A stretch of DNA of 64,000 bases from G965279355 sp965279355 (GTDB lineage Bacteria > Pseudomonadota > Alphaproteobacteria > CACIAM-22H2): assembly GCA_965279355.1 (NCBI GenBank), contig OZ257155.1, positions 1,674,001-1,738,000 of the forward strand. Direction: 5' to 3'. Within the stretch, counting starts at the first letter, position 1. Each line of letters opens with the position of its first letter. Positions 1 through 8,462 of this stretch are shown here, piece by piece. The position numbers and the translations under genes were made by a program. Below the pieces are notes generated by a model. It was not told where the DNA came from. It made no database searches and saw only the letters and a list, made by a program, of their open reading frames with translations.

Positions 1-214
1 CGGTCGATTCCTCGTCGGGGCAGGACACGCGCACGATGTCGATCCCGGCCTCTTCCAGGCGGCGGATCTGCTCGATCGTCGCTTTGGCGTCGGAGGTCGG
101 CGTGTTGGTCATCGACTGGACCGTGATCGGCGCGTCGCCGCCGACCGGTACCGAGCCGACCTGAATCTGCCGCGACTTGCGGCGAATGATCTGGCGATAG
201 GGCCGAATGGTCAT
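1..214 (-). CDS. ispG: 4-hydroxy-3-methylbut-2-enyl diphosphate synthase IspG, N-terminal part
   Basis: IspG (GcpE) is the [4Fe-4S] enzyme of the MEP isoprenoid pathway that makes HMBPP from methylerythritol cyclodiphosphate. The visible 71 residues start at an ATG (212-214) and contain the family N-terminus: a basic RRKSRQ stretch, VGSVPVGGDAPI, the strongly conserved VQSMTNTPTSD, and the start of the TIM barrel ending near VRVSCPDEEST. The rest, including the iron-sulfur cysteines, lies beyond the window edge. The gene follows rodZ in the same direction, a neighbourhood common in proteobacteria. It is cut only by the window boundary. Confidence 0.95.
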   Translation of the reverse strand, partial: MTIRPYRQIIRRKSRQIQVGSVPVGGDAPITVQSMTNTPTSDAKATIEQIRRLEEAGIDIVRVSCPDEEST

Positions 215-349
215 GGTGTCACTCGTAATGGGCCGCAGCCGGGGCCCGTCTCGCTGGTCTTATAGCGGAAGACGGCCCAGCCCGCAGCCTCCTTACTAGG
301 ATACCGCGCAGTTTCAAAAACACATGTAAGTTGAGCGAACTGAGCGAAC

Positions 350-1363
350 TCAGCCGTCGTTGCGGCGATCCTGCGCGCTGCGCGGCGCGGGCGGATCGAC
401 CGCCGCCGTCCCGGACAGCAGCTTCTCGCCGTCCAGCGGAACATCGCGGCGGGTGAAGCCGGGCCGCCCGATCGGCGGCGCCTTCTTCCCGTCGACGAAG
501 ATATCGAGCATGCCCGCACTTCCCGTCGCCAGGACATGACCGGGCTGGCTCGGCGCGCCATAGCTTTCGCCGGCGCGCAGGATGCGCGAGAACACGATCG
601 AGCCCGACGGATCGCGGACCTGCAGCCAGCTGTCGCCGGTCGCCTTGATCAGGATCGGCGAGCCGTTGTCGCCATATTGCCGCGGCCCTGTTTCAGCAGC
701 GGGAGTTGCAGCTTGCGGTGACACGGCCGCTACCTGCGGCGCTGGCACATTGGCCGGCGCGGCCGGTGCTTCCGCAGCCGGTGCCGGCGCTGGCATCGGT
801 GCGGGTGTCATGACGGGTGCAGACGGCGCTGCCGCAGGTGCAGCGGCTTGCGGCGCAACCGTCGCCGCTTCAGCCTGGGTCGCCGGTGTTGCCTGAGCCA
901 GCTGCGGCGGAACGGCCTCGACACGCGGAAGGGCGACGCGATCCGTCGCCGTGTGCGTGTACCAAAGACCGTATGCGCCACCGGCGAGCAGGATGGACAC
1001 CGCCATCACGAGACCACTCGGCAGTCGGCCTTCAGAAAGAGGCTGCGGAAAGACGAGTTCGGTGCGGGCACTGAGTGCGGCGGCTTCAGCTTTCACACGC
1101 CGCGCGATTTCATCGCGATCCAGTCCGAGAAAATCGGCATAGCTGCGCAGAAAGCCAAGTGCGTAGGCGCCGTTCGGCAGCTTCTCGAACTGACCGGCTT
1201 CCATCGTCTGGAGCACGGAGCCGCGAATGCGGAGCTGATGCGATGCATCGGCGATCTGCAGACCGCGTCGCTCGCGCGCTTCGCGCAGTGTCGCGCCGAC
1301 GCTCCCGGCCGGTGCCGGAGCGAGAGTCGACTCAATGCTGGCGGGTGATCCCTGCTTCTTCAT
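350..1363 (-). CDS. rodZ: RodZ-like helix-turn-helix, single-pass membrane protein
   Basis: This is a cytoskeletal adaptor of the RodZ type, which in rod-shaped bacteria links MreB to the cell-wall elongation machinery. From the ATG at 1363 it has 337 residues: an N-terminal HTH_25 domain (about 22-90), one transmembrane helix (about 116-136, SGLVMAVSILLAGGAYG), a long Ala/Pro-rich periplasmic linker (about 150-225) and a C-terminal DUF4115 beta domain (about 232-312). The frame extends 18 bases upstream to a TTG, but the ATG has GAGCGG just upstream and is preferred. It sits between ptsP and ispG. A 9-bp direct duplication (332-349) lies just past the stop. Confidence 0.9.
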   Translation of the reverse strand: MKKQGSPASIESTLAPAPAGSVGATLREARERRGLQIADASHQLRIRGSVLQTMEAGQFEKLPNGAYALGFLRSYADFLGLDRDEIARRVKAEAAALSARTELVFPQPLSEGRLPSGLVMAVSILLAGGAYGLWYTHTATDRVALPRVEAVPPQLAQATPATQAEAATVAPQAAAPAAAPSAPVMTPAPMPAPAPAAEAPAAPANVPAPQVAAVSPQAATPAAETGPRQYGDNGSPILIKATGDSWLQVRDPSGSIVFSRILRAGESYGAPSQPGHVLATGSAGMLDIFVDGKKAPPIGRPGFTRRDVPLDGEKLLSGTAAVDPPAPRSAQDRRNDG

Positions 1364-1478
1364 GCATCCGCTCGCCGACAAACAGGCATTCGATGCGCTT
1401 CAGGATCAGAAAGAGACGTTTTGATCCCGCTGTACCGACGTCGTCGGCATCGCAGCGACGGCCCAAATTCTTGACAGT

Positions 1479-1507
1479 AAATAGCAATTTCCGAGGCCTA
1501 CAATCAA
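1479..1507 (-). promoter_or_regulatory. Candidate sigma70-type promoter for rodZ-ispG
   Basis: On the minus strand TTGATT (1507-1502), a 17-base spacer and CTATTT (1484-1479) give a plausible -35/-10 pair in the 170-base gap between ptsP and rodZ. This would let rodZ-ispG be expressed independently of ptsP. The call rests on sequence only. Confidence 0.35.
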
Positions 1508-1533
1508 CTAAAGGCCAAGGAACAAAGAACGAA

Positions 1534-3795
1534 CTAGACCAGGATTTTACGTTCCTGAGCATATATCCGTAGTTTCTCGCGCACGGACCGATCCGCGACA
1601 TTTAGCAATTCTTGGAGATACCGTGCGAGCGGCGCCAGTTCGAGGCCGCGGATTACTTCCTTCACCGGGCCGATCGCCGACGCCGTCATGGAAAGATTGC
1701 GGAAGCCGAGACCGACCAGCGCCATTGCTTCCAGCGGACGTCCGGCAATGTCTCCGCAGACAGCGACCGACTTGTCGACGGCATTGCACTGTTTCGCAAT
1801 ACCGCCGAGATAGCTGAGGGCTGCCGGCGACAGCGGGTCATAGCGATCGACGAGATGCGGATTGCCGCGGTCGCTCGCGAAGAGGAACTGCAGCAGGTCG
1901 TTGCTGCCGACCGAGATGAAATCGACCCGGCTCAGAAGCGCCGGCAGCTGCCAGTAGAGCGCCGGCACTTCCAGCATCGTCCCCACCCGCACCATCGCGG
2001 GTGTTGCCCCGCCGCGCTTGCGTTCGCGTTCGATCTCGAGATCAAGCAATGTGCGGGCCGCCTCAAACTCCGCAACCTCCGCGACCATCGGAAACATCAC
2101 GTTGAGACGGCGCCCCGCCGCCGCACGCAGCAAGGCCCGCAATTGCTCACGCAGCATCTGCGGCTTGTCGAGGGCCAGCCGCAGCGCGCGATAGCCCATC
2201 GCCGGGTTCTCCTCGCGCGCCTGTTCGAGATACGGCAGATTTTTGTCGCCCCCGATATCGAGGGTCCGGAACACCACGGGCCGATCGCCCGCGCGCTCCA
2301 GGACACGATGATAAAACTCCGTCTGCGCCGCGACATCGGGAAGACTGGAGCGGATCATGAACGGAATTTCTGTGCGGTAGAGACCGACACCTTCGGCACC
2401 GGATGCGTCGAGCTGATCGAGATCGATCAGGAGACCCGCGTTCATGTTGAGCGACACATGAACACCGTCCATGGTCACAGCCGGCAGATCGCGCAGGGCG
2501 CTGTAAAAAATACGGCGCGACGTGCGGAGCTGGATCGCCGCCGAAATCGTTTCGCGGATGTCGTCGGCGGGGCGCAGCAGCACCTGATGATTGATCGCAT
2601 CGACCACGACCGGATCGCCGGGATCGACCTTGGCCAGCACGTCGCGCACCCGGCCGACCATCGGGATATCCAGCGCCTGCGCGATCAGCGCAACATGCGC
2701 GGTTGGGGAACCCTCTTCAAGCACGACCGCGCGCAGCTTCTTGCGGTCATAGTCCAGGAGTTCCGCCGGTCCCAATGTGCGGGCGAACAGGACCGCGTCA
2801 TCGGGCAACTCCACGGGCATCGCCGAACTTCCCAGGAGATGCTGCAGCAGCCGGTTGCCCAGATCTTCCAGATCGGCGAGACGCTCCCGAAGATACGGGT
2901 CGGCGATCTGACTCATCCGCGCCCGGGTGTCTTCCTGCACCTTCTGCACCGCGGCCTCCGCCGTCAGGCCGGTACGAACCGCCTCGGCGATACGCTCGAG
3001 CCAGCCACGGTCGCGCGCGAACATGCGGTACGTTTCGAGAATTTCCTGCTGCTCGCCGCCTTCGGCGAATTCCGCCTGCGCCACCATGTCGTCGAGGGCG
3101 AGCTGCATCCGGTCGACCGCGGCATCGAGGCGCTCGATTTCCGCATCTACGTTCTCGGCCACCATCTGGCGGATGGTGACGCGCGGCTGATGCAGAACCG
3201 CATGGCCCATGGCGATGCCGTCGGAGAGCCGCGCCGCGTCGAGGCGCATCGGCCCGAGCGCGGTCGGCGCCGCGCCGGCGGTCGTGCCGCTGCCGATCTG
3301 GTCGCCCACCACCAGCTCCGCCAGCACCATCGCGATGGTCTGAAGCGTCTCGACTTCCTCTTCCGCATAGTCGCGATAGGTGCGGTTCTGCACGAGCACG
3401 ACACCGAGCACGCGGCCGCCGCGCAGGATCGGCACACCCATCAGGGAATGGAAGGCTTCTTCACCGGTTTCCGGGCGGTAGGCGAAGTGCGGGTGCGACT
3501 GCGCGTCAGACAGCGCCAGCGGGCGGGCGTGGGCCGCGATATCGCCAACCAGACCCTCGCCCATCGCGAGGCGGGTCTTGTGGACCGCTTCGGGATTGAG
3601 GCCCTGTGTCGCGAACAGTTCGAGTTCCTGCCCGCGCCGCACAAGATAGATGGAGCAGACCTCCGCCACCATGTCGGCGGCGATGAACTGGACGATCTGA
3701 TTGAGCCGTTCCTGGCCGCTTCCGCCAGCGGCCATAAGGTCCCTGATCCGCTTCAGCAGGCGGCGGGGGCCCGCGGCGCCTGAATGAACCTGCAT
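1534..3795 (-). CDS. ptsP: Phosphoenolpyruvate-protein phosphotransferase PtsP (EI-Ntr)
   Basis: This is enzyme I of the nitrogen-related phosphotransfer system. It takes phosphate from PEP and passes it to NPr and then EIIA-Ntr, a regulatory relay. The 753 residues comprise an N-terminal GAF domain (about 20-165), a PEP-utiliser N-domain (about 185-310), the swivelling phosphohistidine domain with EEGSPTAHVALIAQAL (His367), and the PEP-binding TIM barrel with RTLDIGGDK, FPMVAEVAEFE, GSNDLLQF and the active Cys in AVCGDIAGRP. The ATG shares one base with the stop of the upstream nitronate monooxygenase gene (TGATG), so translation is probably coupled. Neighbours lysC and ptsP in one run are seen in other alphaproteobacteria. 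Confidence 0.96.
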   Translation of the reverse strand: MQVHSGAAGPRRLLKRIRDLMAAGGSGQERLNQIVQFIAADMVAEVCSIYLVRRGQELELFATQGLNPEAVHKTRLAMGEGLVGDIAAHARPLALSDAQSHPHFAYRPETGEEAFHSLMGVPILRGGRVLGVVLVQNRTYRDYAEEEVETLQTIAMVLAELVVGDQIGSGTTAGAAPTALGPMRLDAARLSDGIAMGHAVLHQPRVTIRQMVAENVDAEIERLDAAVDRMQLALDDMVAQAEFAEGGEQQEILETYRMFARDRGWLERIAEAVRTGLTAEAAVQKVQEDTRARMSQIADPYLRERLADLEDLGNRLLQHLLGSSAMPVELPDDAVLFARTLGPAELLDYDRKKLRAVVLEEGSPTAHVALIAQALDIPMVGRVRDVLAKVDPGDPVVVDAINHQVLLRPADDIRETISAAIQLRTSRRIFYSALRDLPAVTMDGVHVSLNMNAGLLIDLDQLDASGAEGVGLYRTEIPFMIRSSLPDVAAQTEFYHRVLERAGDRPVVFRTLDIGGDKNLPYLEQAREENPAMGYRALRLALDKPQMLREQLRALLRAAAGRRLNVMFPMVAEVAEFEAARTLLDLEIERERKRGGATPAMVRVGTMLEVPALYWQLPALLSRVDFISVGSNDLLQFLFASDRGNPHLVDRYDPLSPAALSYLGGIAKQCNAVDKSVAVCGDIAGRPLEAMALVGLGFRNLSMTASAIGPVKEVIRGLELAPLARYLQELLNVADRSVREKLRIYAQERKILV

Positions 3796-4847
3796 CAGCC
3801 CGCAGCCTCTGGCACGCGTCCGCCGACCGCGTCTCGGGCGATCAGCGCATCCAGCGTCTGGTCGACGATCTCCGAGACGATTTCGCGCGTCGTCTGCTCG
3901 CGCGTGACGAGGCCGACGCTCTGGCCGGCCATGACGGATCCATTCTCGACGTCGCCGTCGACGACAGCGCGTCGCAACGCGCCGGCCCAGAAGTGCTCGA
4001 TCTCGAGCCGCGCGGCCTTGATGTCCAGCTCGCCCCGGTCATAACGCGCAATGACCTCGCGCTGGGTCTCAAGGAAGCGCTGGGTCGCCTTGTTTTCCAG
4101 CGCGCGCACCGGAATGACGGGAAAGCGCGGATCGAGTTGCACCGACGGTACGGCGTCGCGGGCATTCGCCCGGATAAAGGCCTGTTTGAATTTGGCATGC
4201 GCGGTGGATTCCGTGGCGCAGACGAAGCGGGTACCGAGCTGGCAACCGGCTGCGCCCATCTCAAGCAGCGCCAGCACCGCTTCGCCGCGGCCGATACCGC
4301 CGCCGGCAAAAACCGGCACCTCGGAAATGTGCGGGAGAATCTCCTGCGCCAGAACGGCTGTCGAAACAGCGCCGATATGGCCGCCTGCCTCCGTTCCTTC
4401 GATGACCAGAGCATCGATGCCGGAACGGATGAGTTTTTTCGCAAAGGCGACGGCCGGCGCAAACGCCGTGACTTTCGTTCCGCCCTGCTTGAGCCGCTTG
4501 ATGACATCGACCGGCGGCAATCCACCTGCCAGGACGACATGCGGCACGCGCTGCTCGACGCAGATGTCGGCCAGTCGCATCAGCTGCGGATGCATGACGA
4601 TCAGGTTGACGCCGAACGGGCGCCGCGTGAGCGCCGCCGTCGCGGCGATCTCGGCGCTCAGCTGCTCGGGCGACATCGAACCGCAGGCGATCACGCCAAA
4701 AGCGCCGGCCTCTGAAATCGCCGCAACCAGATTACGCTCGGAGACCCAGGTCATCGCGCCGCCCATAAGGGCGATATCGCAACCCAGGAAATCGCAGCCG
4801 CGCCGCCAGAGGCGATCGAGATGAGTTCTGGCCTCGGCGCGATTCAT
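3795..4847 (-). CDS. Nitronate monooxygenase-family flavoprotein
   Basis: This is an FMN-dependent TIM-barrel enzyme of the 2-nitropropane dioxygenase/nitronate monooxygenase family, which oxidises alkyl nitronates. Some members act as other flavin enzymes, so the substrate is unproven. At 350 residues it is of family length. Visible features are the N-terminal GGAMTWVSERNLVAAISEAG segment, the EGTEAGGHIG loop with the family's catalytic histidine, and the FMN phosphate-binding FAGGGIGRG. Its stop overlaps the ptsP start by one base, and it lies 8 bases after lysC, so lysC, this gene and ptsP look like one transcript. Confidence 0.88.
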   Translation of the reverse strand: MNRAEARTHLDRLWRRGCDFLGCDIALMGGAMTWVSERNLVAAISEAGAFGVIACGSMSPEQLSAEIAATAALTRRPFGVNLIVMHPQLMRLADICVEQRVPHVVLAGGLPPVDVIKRLKQGGTKVTAFAPAVAFAKKLIRSGIDALVIEGTEAGGHIGAVSTAVLAQEILPHISEVPVFAGGGIGRGEAVLALLEMGAAGCQLGTRFVCATESTAHAKFKQAFIRANARDAVPSVQLDPRFPVIPVRALENKATQRFLETQREVIARYDRGELDIKAARLEIEHFWAGALRRAVVDGDVENGSVMAGQSVGLVTREQTTREIVSEIVDQTLDALIARDAVGGRVPEAAG

Positions 4848-4855
4848 CGTTGGCC

Positions 4856-6076
4856 TTACGCTGCGTCGAGCCCGTACGCGGTGTGCAGGGCGCGCAACGC
4901 CAGCTCCAGATATTCCTCGGCGATCAGCACGCTGATCTTGATCTCGGAGGTGGAGATGACTTCGATGTTGATGCCCTTCTCGGCCAGCGTGCGGAACATC
5001 GTCTGCGCGACACCGGCATGGCTGCGCATGCCGACGCCGATCACCGACACCTTTACGACCTTGGCGTCCGGTGTCAGCCCACCGTAGCTGAGTTCCTTCT
5101 TGCGGTCTTCAAGGACCTTCACGGCGCGATCGAGATCGGCGCGCGTGACGGTGAACGTGAGATCGGTCGTCTTGCCGTCTTCGGAGACGTTCTGGACGAT
5201 CATGTCGACGTTGATGCTGGCGTCCGCCAGCGGTCCGAAGATCGCCGCCGCGACACCGGGGCGGTCGGCGACCCGCAACAGGGTGATTTTCGCTTCATCC
5301 CGGCTATAGGCGATTCCGCTGACAACTTCCTTTTCCACGATCTCTTCCTCATCAACGACCAAAGTTCCCGGCCGATCGGCGAAGCTCGACAGGACCTGCA
5401 CGCGCACGCGATGGTTCATCGCCATTTCGACCGAGCGCGTCTGAAGGACCTTCGCACCCAGCGAGGCCATCTCCAACATCTCTTCGTAGGTAATCTTGTT
5501 CAGCTTGCGGGCCTTCGGCACGATCCGCGGATCGCAAGTATAGACGCCGTCGACATCGGTATAAATGTCGCACCGCTCCGCCTGCAGGGCGGCGGCCAGC
5601 GCCACCGCGGAAGTGTCGGAACCGCCGCGGCCGAGTGTCGAGATGCGATTGCCGGGACCGATGCCCTGAAAGCCCGCCACCACGGCAACCTGCTTCTCAC
5701 CAAAGCCCTTGATCAGGTCGGTGCCGTCGATGCTCTGAATCCGGGCCTTGCCGTGCGCGCCGTCGGTGGTTAGCGGGATCTGCCAGCCCGCCCAGGACCG
5801 CGCCTTCACGCCGAGTTCCTGCAGGGCGATCGCCAGCAGGCCGGATGTGACCTGCTCGCCGGTCGCGACCACGGAATCGTATTCCCGCACGTCATGCAGC
5901 GGCGAGAGCTGGTTCACCCAGGCCACAAGCTGGTTGGTCACCCCGGACATCGCCGAGACGACGACGGCAACCTCATGACCGGCATCAACCTCGCGTTTGA
6001 CCAGCCGGGCCACGTTCTGAATTCGCTCGATGTCTGCGACGGACGTGCCGCCGAATTTCATGACGAGTCGCGCCAT
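4856..6076 (-). CDS. lysC: Aspartate kinase, monofunctional
   Basis: It phosphorylates aspartate, the first step to lysine, threonine, methionine and diaminopimelate. The 406 residues are typical for the alphaproteobacterial class. The kinase domain opens with the signature KFGGTSVADIERI (residues 7-19) and continues to about 250, with GRGGSDTSAVALAAAL for nucleotide and aspartate binding. Two ACT regulatory domains follow (about 265-335 and 345-405), so feedback inhibition by lysine and/or threonine is likely. It is the first gene of the run into the nitronate monooxygenase gene and ptsP, and is divergent from ubiG across 132 bases. Confidence 0.96.
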   Translation of the reverse strand: MARLVMKFGGTSVADIERIQNVARLVKREVDAGHEVAVVVSAMSGVTNQLVAWVNQLSPLHDVREYDSVVATGEQVTSGLLAIALQELGVKARSWAGWQIPLTTDGAHGKARIQSIDGTDLIKGFGEKQVAVVAGFQGIGPGNRISTLGRGGSDTSAVALAAALQAERCDIYTDVDGVYTCDPRIVPKARKLNKITYEEMLEMASLGAKVLQTRSVEMAMNHRVRVQVLSSFADRPGTLVVDEEEIVEKEVVSGIAYSRDEAKITLLRVADRPGVAAAIFGPLADASINVDMIVQNVSEDGKTTDLTFTVTRADLDRAVKVLEDRKKELSYGGLTPDAKVVKVSVIGVGMRSHAGVAQTMFRTLAEKGINIEVISTSEIKISVLIAEEYLELALRALHTAYGLDAA

Positions 6077-6208
6077 GTGATTATTCTTTTAAATCAGTGG
6101 TTTATGTGACACCGACCGACTCGGACATTGCCCCAGCGACGGCGGGCCATACATACTGGCTTTAGCAATGGCGAAGCAAGGGCTGCGCCGCATCCGGAAG
6201 AGACCAAA

Positions 6209-6976
6209 TTGTCGCAATCCCACGCTATTTCCGAGCCCGATCGGCCGGCTTCCACCGTCGACGCGGCGGACGTTGCCCGCTTTTCGGCCCTGGCCGACAC
6301 TTGGTGGGATCTCGAGGGGCCGTTCCGTCCGCTCCACAAATTCAACCCCGCCAGGCTTGCCTACATCCGCGACCGGCTGACCGCGCATTTCAGCCGCGAC
6401 GCGCGCCACAAGCGCCCGCTGGAAGGCCTGCGCCTGCTCGACATTGGCTGCGGCGGCGGTCTGGTGAGCGAGCCGATGGCGCGGCTGGGGGCGACCGTGG
6501 TCGCCATCGACGCAGCCGCCGAAAATATCGGCACCGCCCGCGCCCATGCGGCGGAGATGGGGCTCACCATCGACTATCGCGCGACGACGGCCGAGGACCT
6601 TGTTGCCGCCGGCGAAACCTTCGATGCGGTCCTGGCGCTGGAAATCGTCGAGCATGTCTCCGATGTCCCGGCCTTCACGTCGTCGCTTGCACAGCTTGTC
6701 GGAAACGGCGGCATCCTGATCGCAGCCACACTCAACCGGACCCCGCAGGCCTTCCTGAAAGCGATTGTCGGCGCGGAATACGTGTTGCGGTGGGTTCCGC
6801 GCGGCACCCATGACTGGCGGAAATTCCTGCGCCCGTCCGAACTCGCCAATGCACTCCGGCGTGGCGGTCTGACCGTGAACGATGTGTCGGGAATCACCTA
6901 TAGCCCGCTCACCGACCAATGGCGCCGGACGAGCGATCTGACGGTCAACTACATGATGTCGGCAGTGAAGGCCTGA
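6209..6976 (+). CDS. ubiG: Ubiquinone biosynthesis O-methyltransferase UbiG
   Basis: UbiG performs both SAM-dependent O-methylations in ubiquinone synthesis. Recognisable features are ARFSALADTWWDLEGPFRPLH near the N-terminus (typical of UbiG), the SAM motif LLDIGCGGGLVSEPMARLG, and the C-terminal WRKFLRPSEL and DLTVNYMM segments. The frame is open from 6128, but the extra N-terminus is not family-like. A TTG at 6209 preceded by GGAAGAG at good spacing gives 255 residues and is chosen. It converges on the DUF1178 gene. Confidence 0.92.
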   Translation: MSQSHAISEPDRPASTVDAADVARFSALADTWWDLEGPFRPLHKFNPARLAYIRDRLTAHFSRDARHKRPLEGLRLLDIGCGGGLVSEPMARLGATVVAIDAAAENIGTARAHAAEMGLTIDYRATTAEDLVAAGETFDAVLALEIVEHVSDVPAFTSSLAQLVGNGGILIAATLNRTPQAFLKAIVGAEYVLRWVPRGTHDWRKFLRPSELANALRRGGLTVNDVSGITYSPLTDQWRRTSDLTVNYMMSAVKA

Positions 6977-6996
6977 CCGCGGTCAGGAATCGCGCC

Positions 6997-7503
6997 TCAG
7001 GAATCGCGACGGGGCGACCATGGGATGCGTGCGAACTCGATCCCCTCGTCGGACAGTTCCCTGGCTTCGCCATCGCTCGCTTCGCCGTAGATGTTCCGCT
7101 TCGGCGCCTCGCCGTAGTGGATCTTGCGGGCTTCTTCAGGGAAATCCTGGCCGACATAGTCGCAGTTTTTTTCGATCTGGCCGCGCAGTTCGGCCAGCTG
7201 CTTCATCAGGGACGCCGCATTGGCAGCCGCCGGATCGTTGGCGTAGCGCCCGGAACCGTTCAGCGTCGGCACGGCCGTTGTTTCCGGCTGCGCGGTCGTC
7301 ACGACCGGCGTCTCCGCCGGCTTGTCCGATTTTCCCTTACGGGTCGAGATTCGAGGCGCCATCGGCGCCTTCGACACCTTGCTCGAGCCGCACAGCGCGC
7401 AGGCGACATGGCCCGCCTTGTGAAGGCGGTCAAAGCTCTTGGCGTCGTTGAACCACGCCTCAAACTGGTGTCCACGACGGCACTTAAGTTCGAAAACGAT
7501 CAT
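6997..7503 (-). CDS. DUF1178 family protein
   Basis: A 168-residue protein of unknown function, widespread in alphaproteobacteria. The N-terminus (about 1-55) looks like a small zinc-ribbon: a Cys-x3-His pair in LKCRRGHQFEAWF and a Cys-x2-Cys pair in VACALCGSSKV. A low-complexity linker leads to a conserved C-terminal block (about 110-160) with NCDYVGQDFPEEARKIHYGE. The start ATG is at 7501-7503. Its divergent neighbour is a small methyltransferase. No catalytic role can be assigned. Confidence 0.85.
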   Translation of the reverse strand: MIVFELKCRRGHQFEAWFNDAKSFDRLHKAGHVACALCGSSKVSKAPMAPRISTRKGKSDKPAETPVVTTAQPETTAVPTLNGSGRYANDPAAANAASLMKQLAELRGQIEKNCDYVGQDFPEEARKIHYGEAPKRNIYGEASDGEARELSDEGIEFARIPWSPRRDS

Positions 7504-7595
7504 ATGCGAGCCTTAGCATCCCCATGGCCTGCTTGCCAGACCCTTATATGGGACCATTTACCAAACCGGGCAATTAAGCACACAATATCACGGAC

Positions 7596-7607
7596 TTGAT
7601 TAATCAA
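7596..7607. promoter_or_regulatory. Perfect 12-bp palindrome upstream of a methyltransferase gene
   Basis: TTGATTAATCAA is a perfect inverted repeat in the 131-base divergent region between the DUF1178 gene and the methyltransferase that starts at 7635. It resembles an operator for a small dimeric regulator. It lacks the four-base centre of an FNR/Anr box. No regulator gene is adjacent, so the role is open. Confidence 0.3.
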
Positions 7608-7634
7608 TTGGCACCGCCCCGGGGGCAAATACAC

Positions 7635-8153
7635 ATGGCCCATACCGACCTGACACCCTCTACCTGGGTGATGCGCTTTTCCGACCGTGTTGCCAAAGGC
7701 GGCACCGTGCTCGATGTCGCCGCGGGGAGCGGCCGCCACACGAGTTTGTTCCTCAACCTCGGCCACAAGGTCACGGCAACCGATCGCGACACCGATGCGC
7801 TTGCTGCAATCAACCATCCCGAGCTTGAGGTCGTGACCGCCGATCTCGAAAACGGCTCGCCCTGGCCCTTCATCCATCGCCGCTTTGCCTGCGTCGTGGT
7901 GACGAACTATCTCTATCGGGCGCTCTTCCCGGGCCTGCTGCGGTCCGTGGCACCCGGTGGATTGCTGATCTACGAGACCTTTGCCGTCGGCAATGAGCGC
8001 TTCGGCAAGCCGAGCAATCCCGACTTCCTACTTCGACCGGGCGAACTTCTGGAGACCGTGCGCGGCCGGATGCGGGTGCTGGCGTATGAAGACCTGGACA
8101 TCACATTGCCCAAGCCGGCAATGGTGCAACGGATCGCGGCAAGCCTCAGCTAG
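7635..8153 (+). CDS. Small class I SAM-dependent methyltransferase
   Basis: A 172-residue Rossmann-fold methyltransferase, comparable to the short TehB-like group. The SAM-binding glycine loop VLDVAAGSGRHTSLF (motif I) is followed by an acidic residue in TATDRDTD (motif II) and VVTNYLYRALFPGLL in the motif IV-V region. The ATG at 7635 follows a G-rich stretch, whereas the longer frame begins at a TTG inside the palindrome, so the ATG is chosen. Its stop interlocks with that of grxC in the tetranucleotide CTAG. The substrate is unknown. Confidence 0.8.
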   Translation: MAHTDLTPSTWVMRFSDRVAKGGTVLDVAAGSGRHTSLFLNLGHKVTATDRDTDALAAINHPELEVVTADLENGSPWPFIHRRFACVVVTNYLYRALFPGLLRSVAPGGLLIYETFAVGNERFGKPSNPDFLLRPGELLETVRGRMRVLAYEDLDITLPKPAMVQRIAASLS

Positions 8154-8410
8154 CCGGCCAGCAGCGGATCGAGCTTTCCCTGCCGTTCGAGATCGTGCAG
8201 CTCGTCGCTGCCGCCGATACCCACGCCATCGATGAAGATCTGCGGCACGGTGGTGCGGCCGGGGGCGCGGCTCATCATTTCGTCGCGTTTGGCCGAATCC
8301 GCCATGACATCGTATTCGGCGTATTCGACGTTCTTGCGCGACAGCAGCGACTTCGCGCGAGCGCAGTAACCACAGAACGGGCTGGTATAGATTTCGACCT
8401 TGGCGGCCAT
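8150..8410 (-). CDS. grxC: Glutaredoxin 3
   Basis: A small dithiol glutaredoxin of 86 residues. The active site is CGYC in YTSPFCGYCARAK. TVPQIFIDG carries the cis-proline that binds glutathione, and GGSDELHDLE is the second glutathione contact. The ATG at 8410 has GGAG six bases upstream. It lies 52 bases downstream of comF on the same strand, a pairing common in alphaproteobacteria. Confidence 0.95.
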   Translation of the reverse strand: MAAKVEIYTSPFCGYCARAKSLLSRKNVEYAEYDVMADSAKRDEMMSRAPGRTTVPQIFIDGVGIGGSDELHDLERQGKLDPLLAG

Positions 8411-8462
8411 TTTCAACTCCGAGGAGATGTTCCCTAAATATAGGGACCGGACACGAGCCGCA

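Noticed and set aside
332..349. Tandem duplication of a 9-base word at the end of rodZ considered as a regulatory iteron.
   Set aside because: Only two copies, overlapping a gene end, with no further occurrences in the gap.
1612..3783. A 723-codon open frame antisense to ptsP, with similar long frames antisense to secA (13543-15630) and to the coiled-coil gene (19217-21364).
   Set aside because: They are mirror frames produced by GC-rich codon use. Their translations lack recognisable domains, while the opposite strand encodes complete conserved or regular proteins.
7596..7607. FNR/Anr box.
   Set aside because: The FNR consensus needs four bases between TTGAT and ATCAA; here there are only two.
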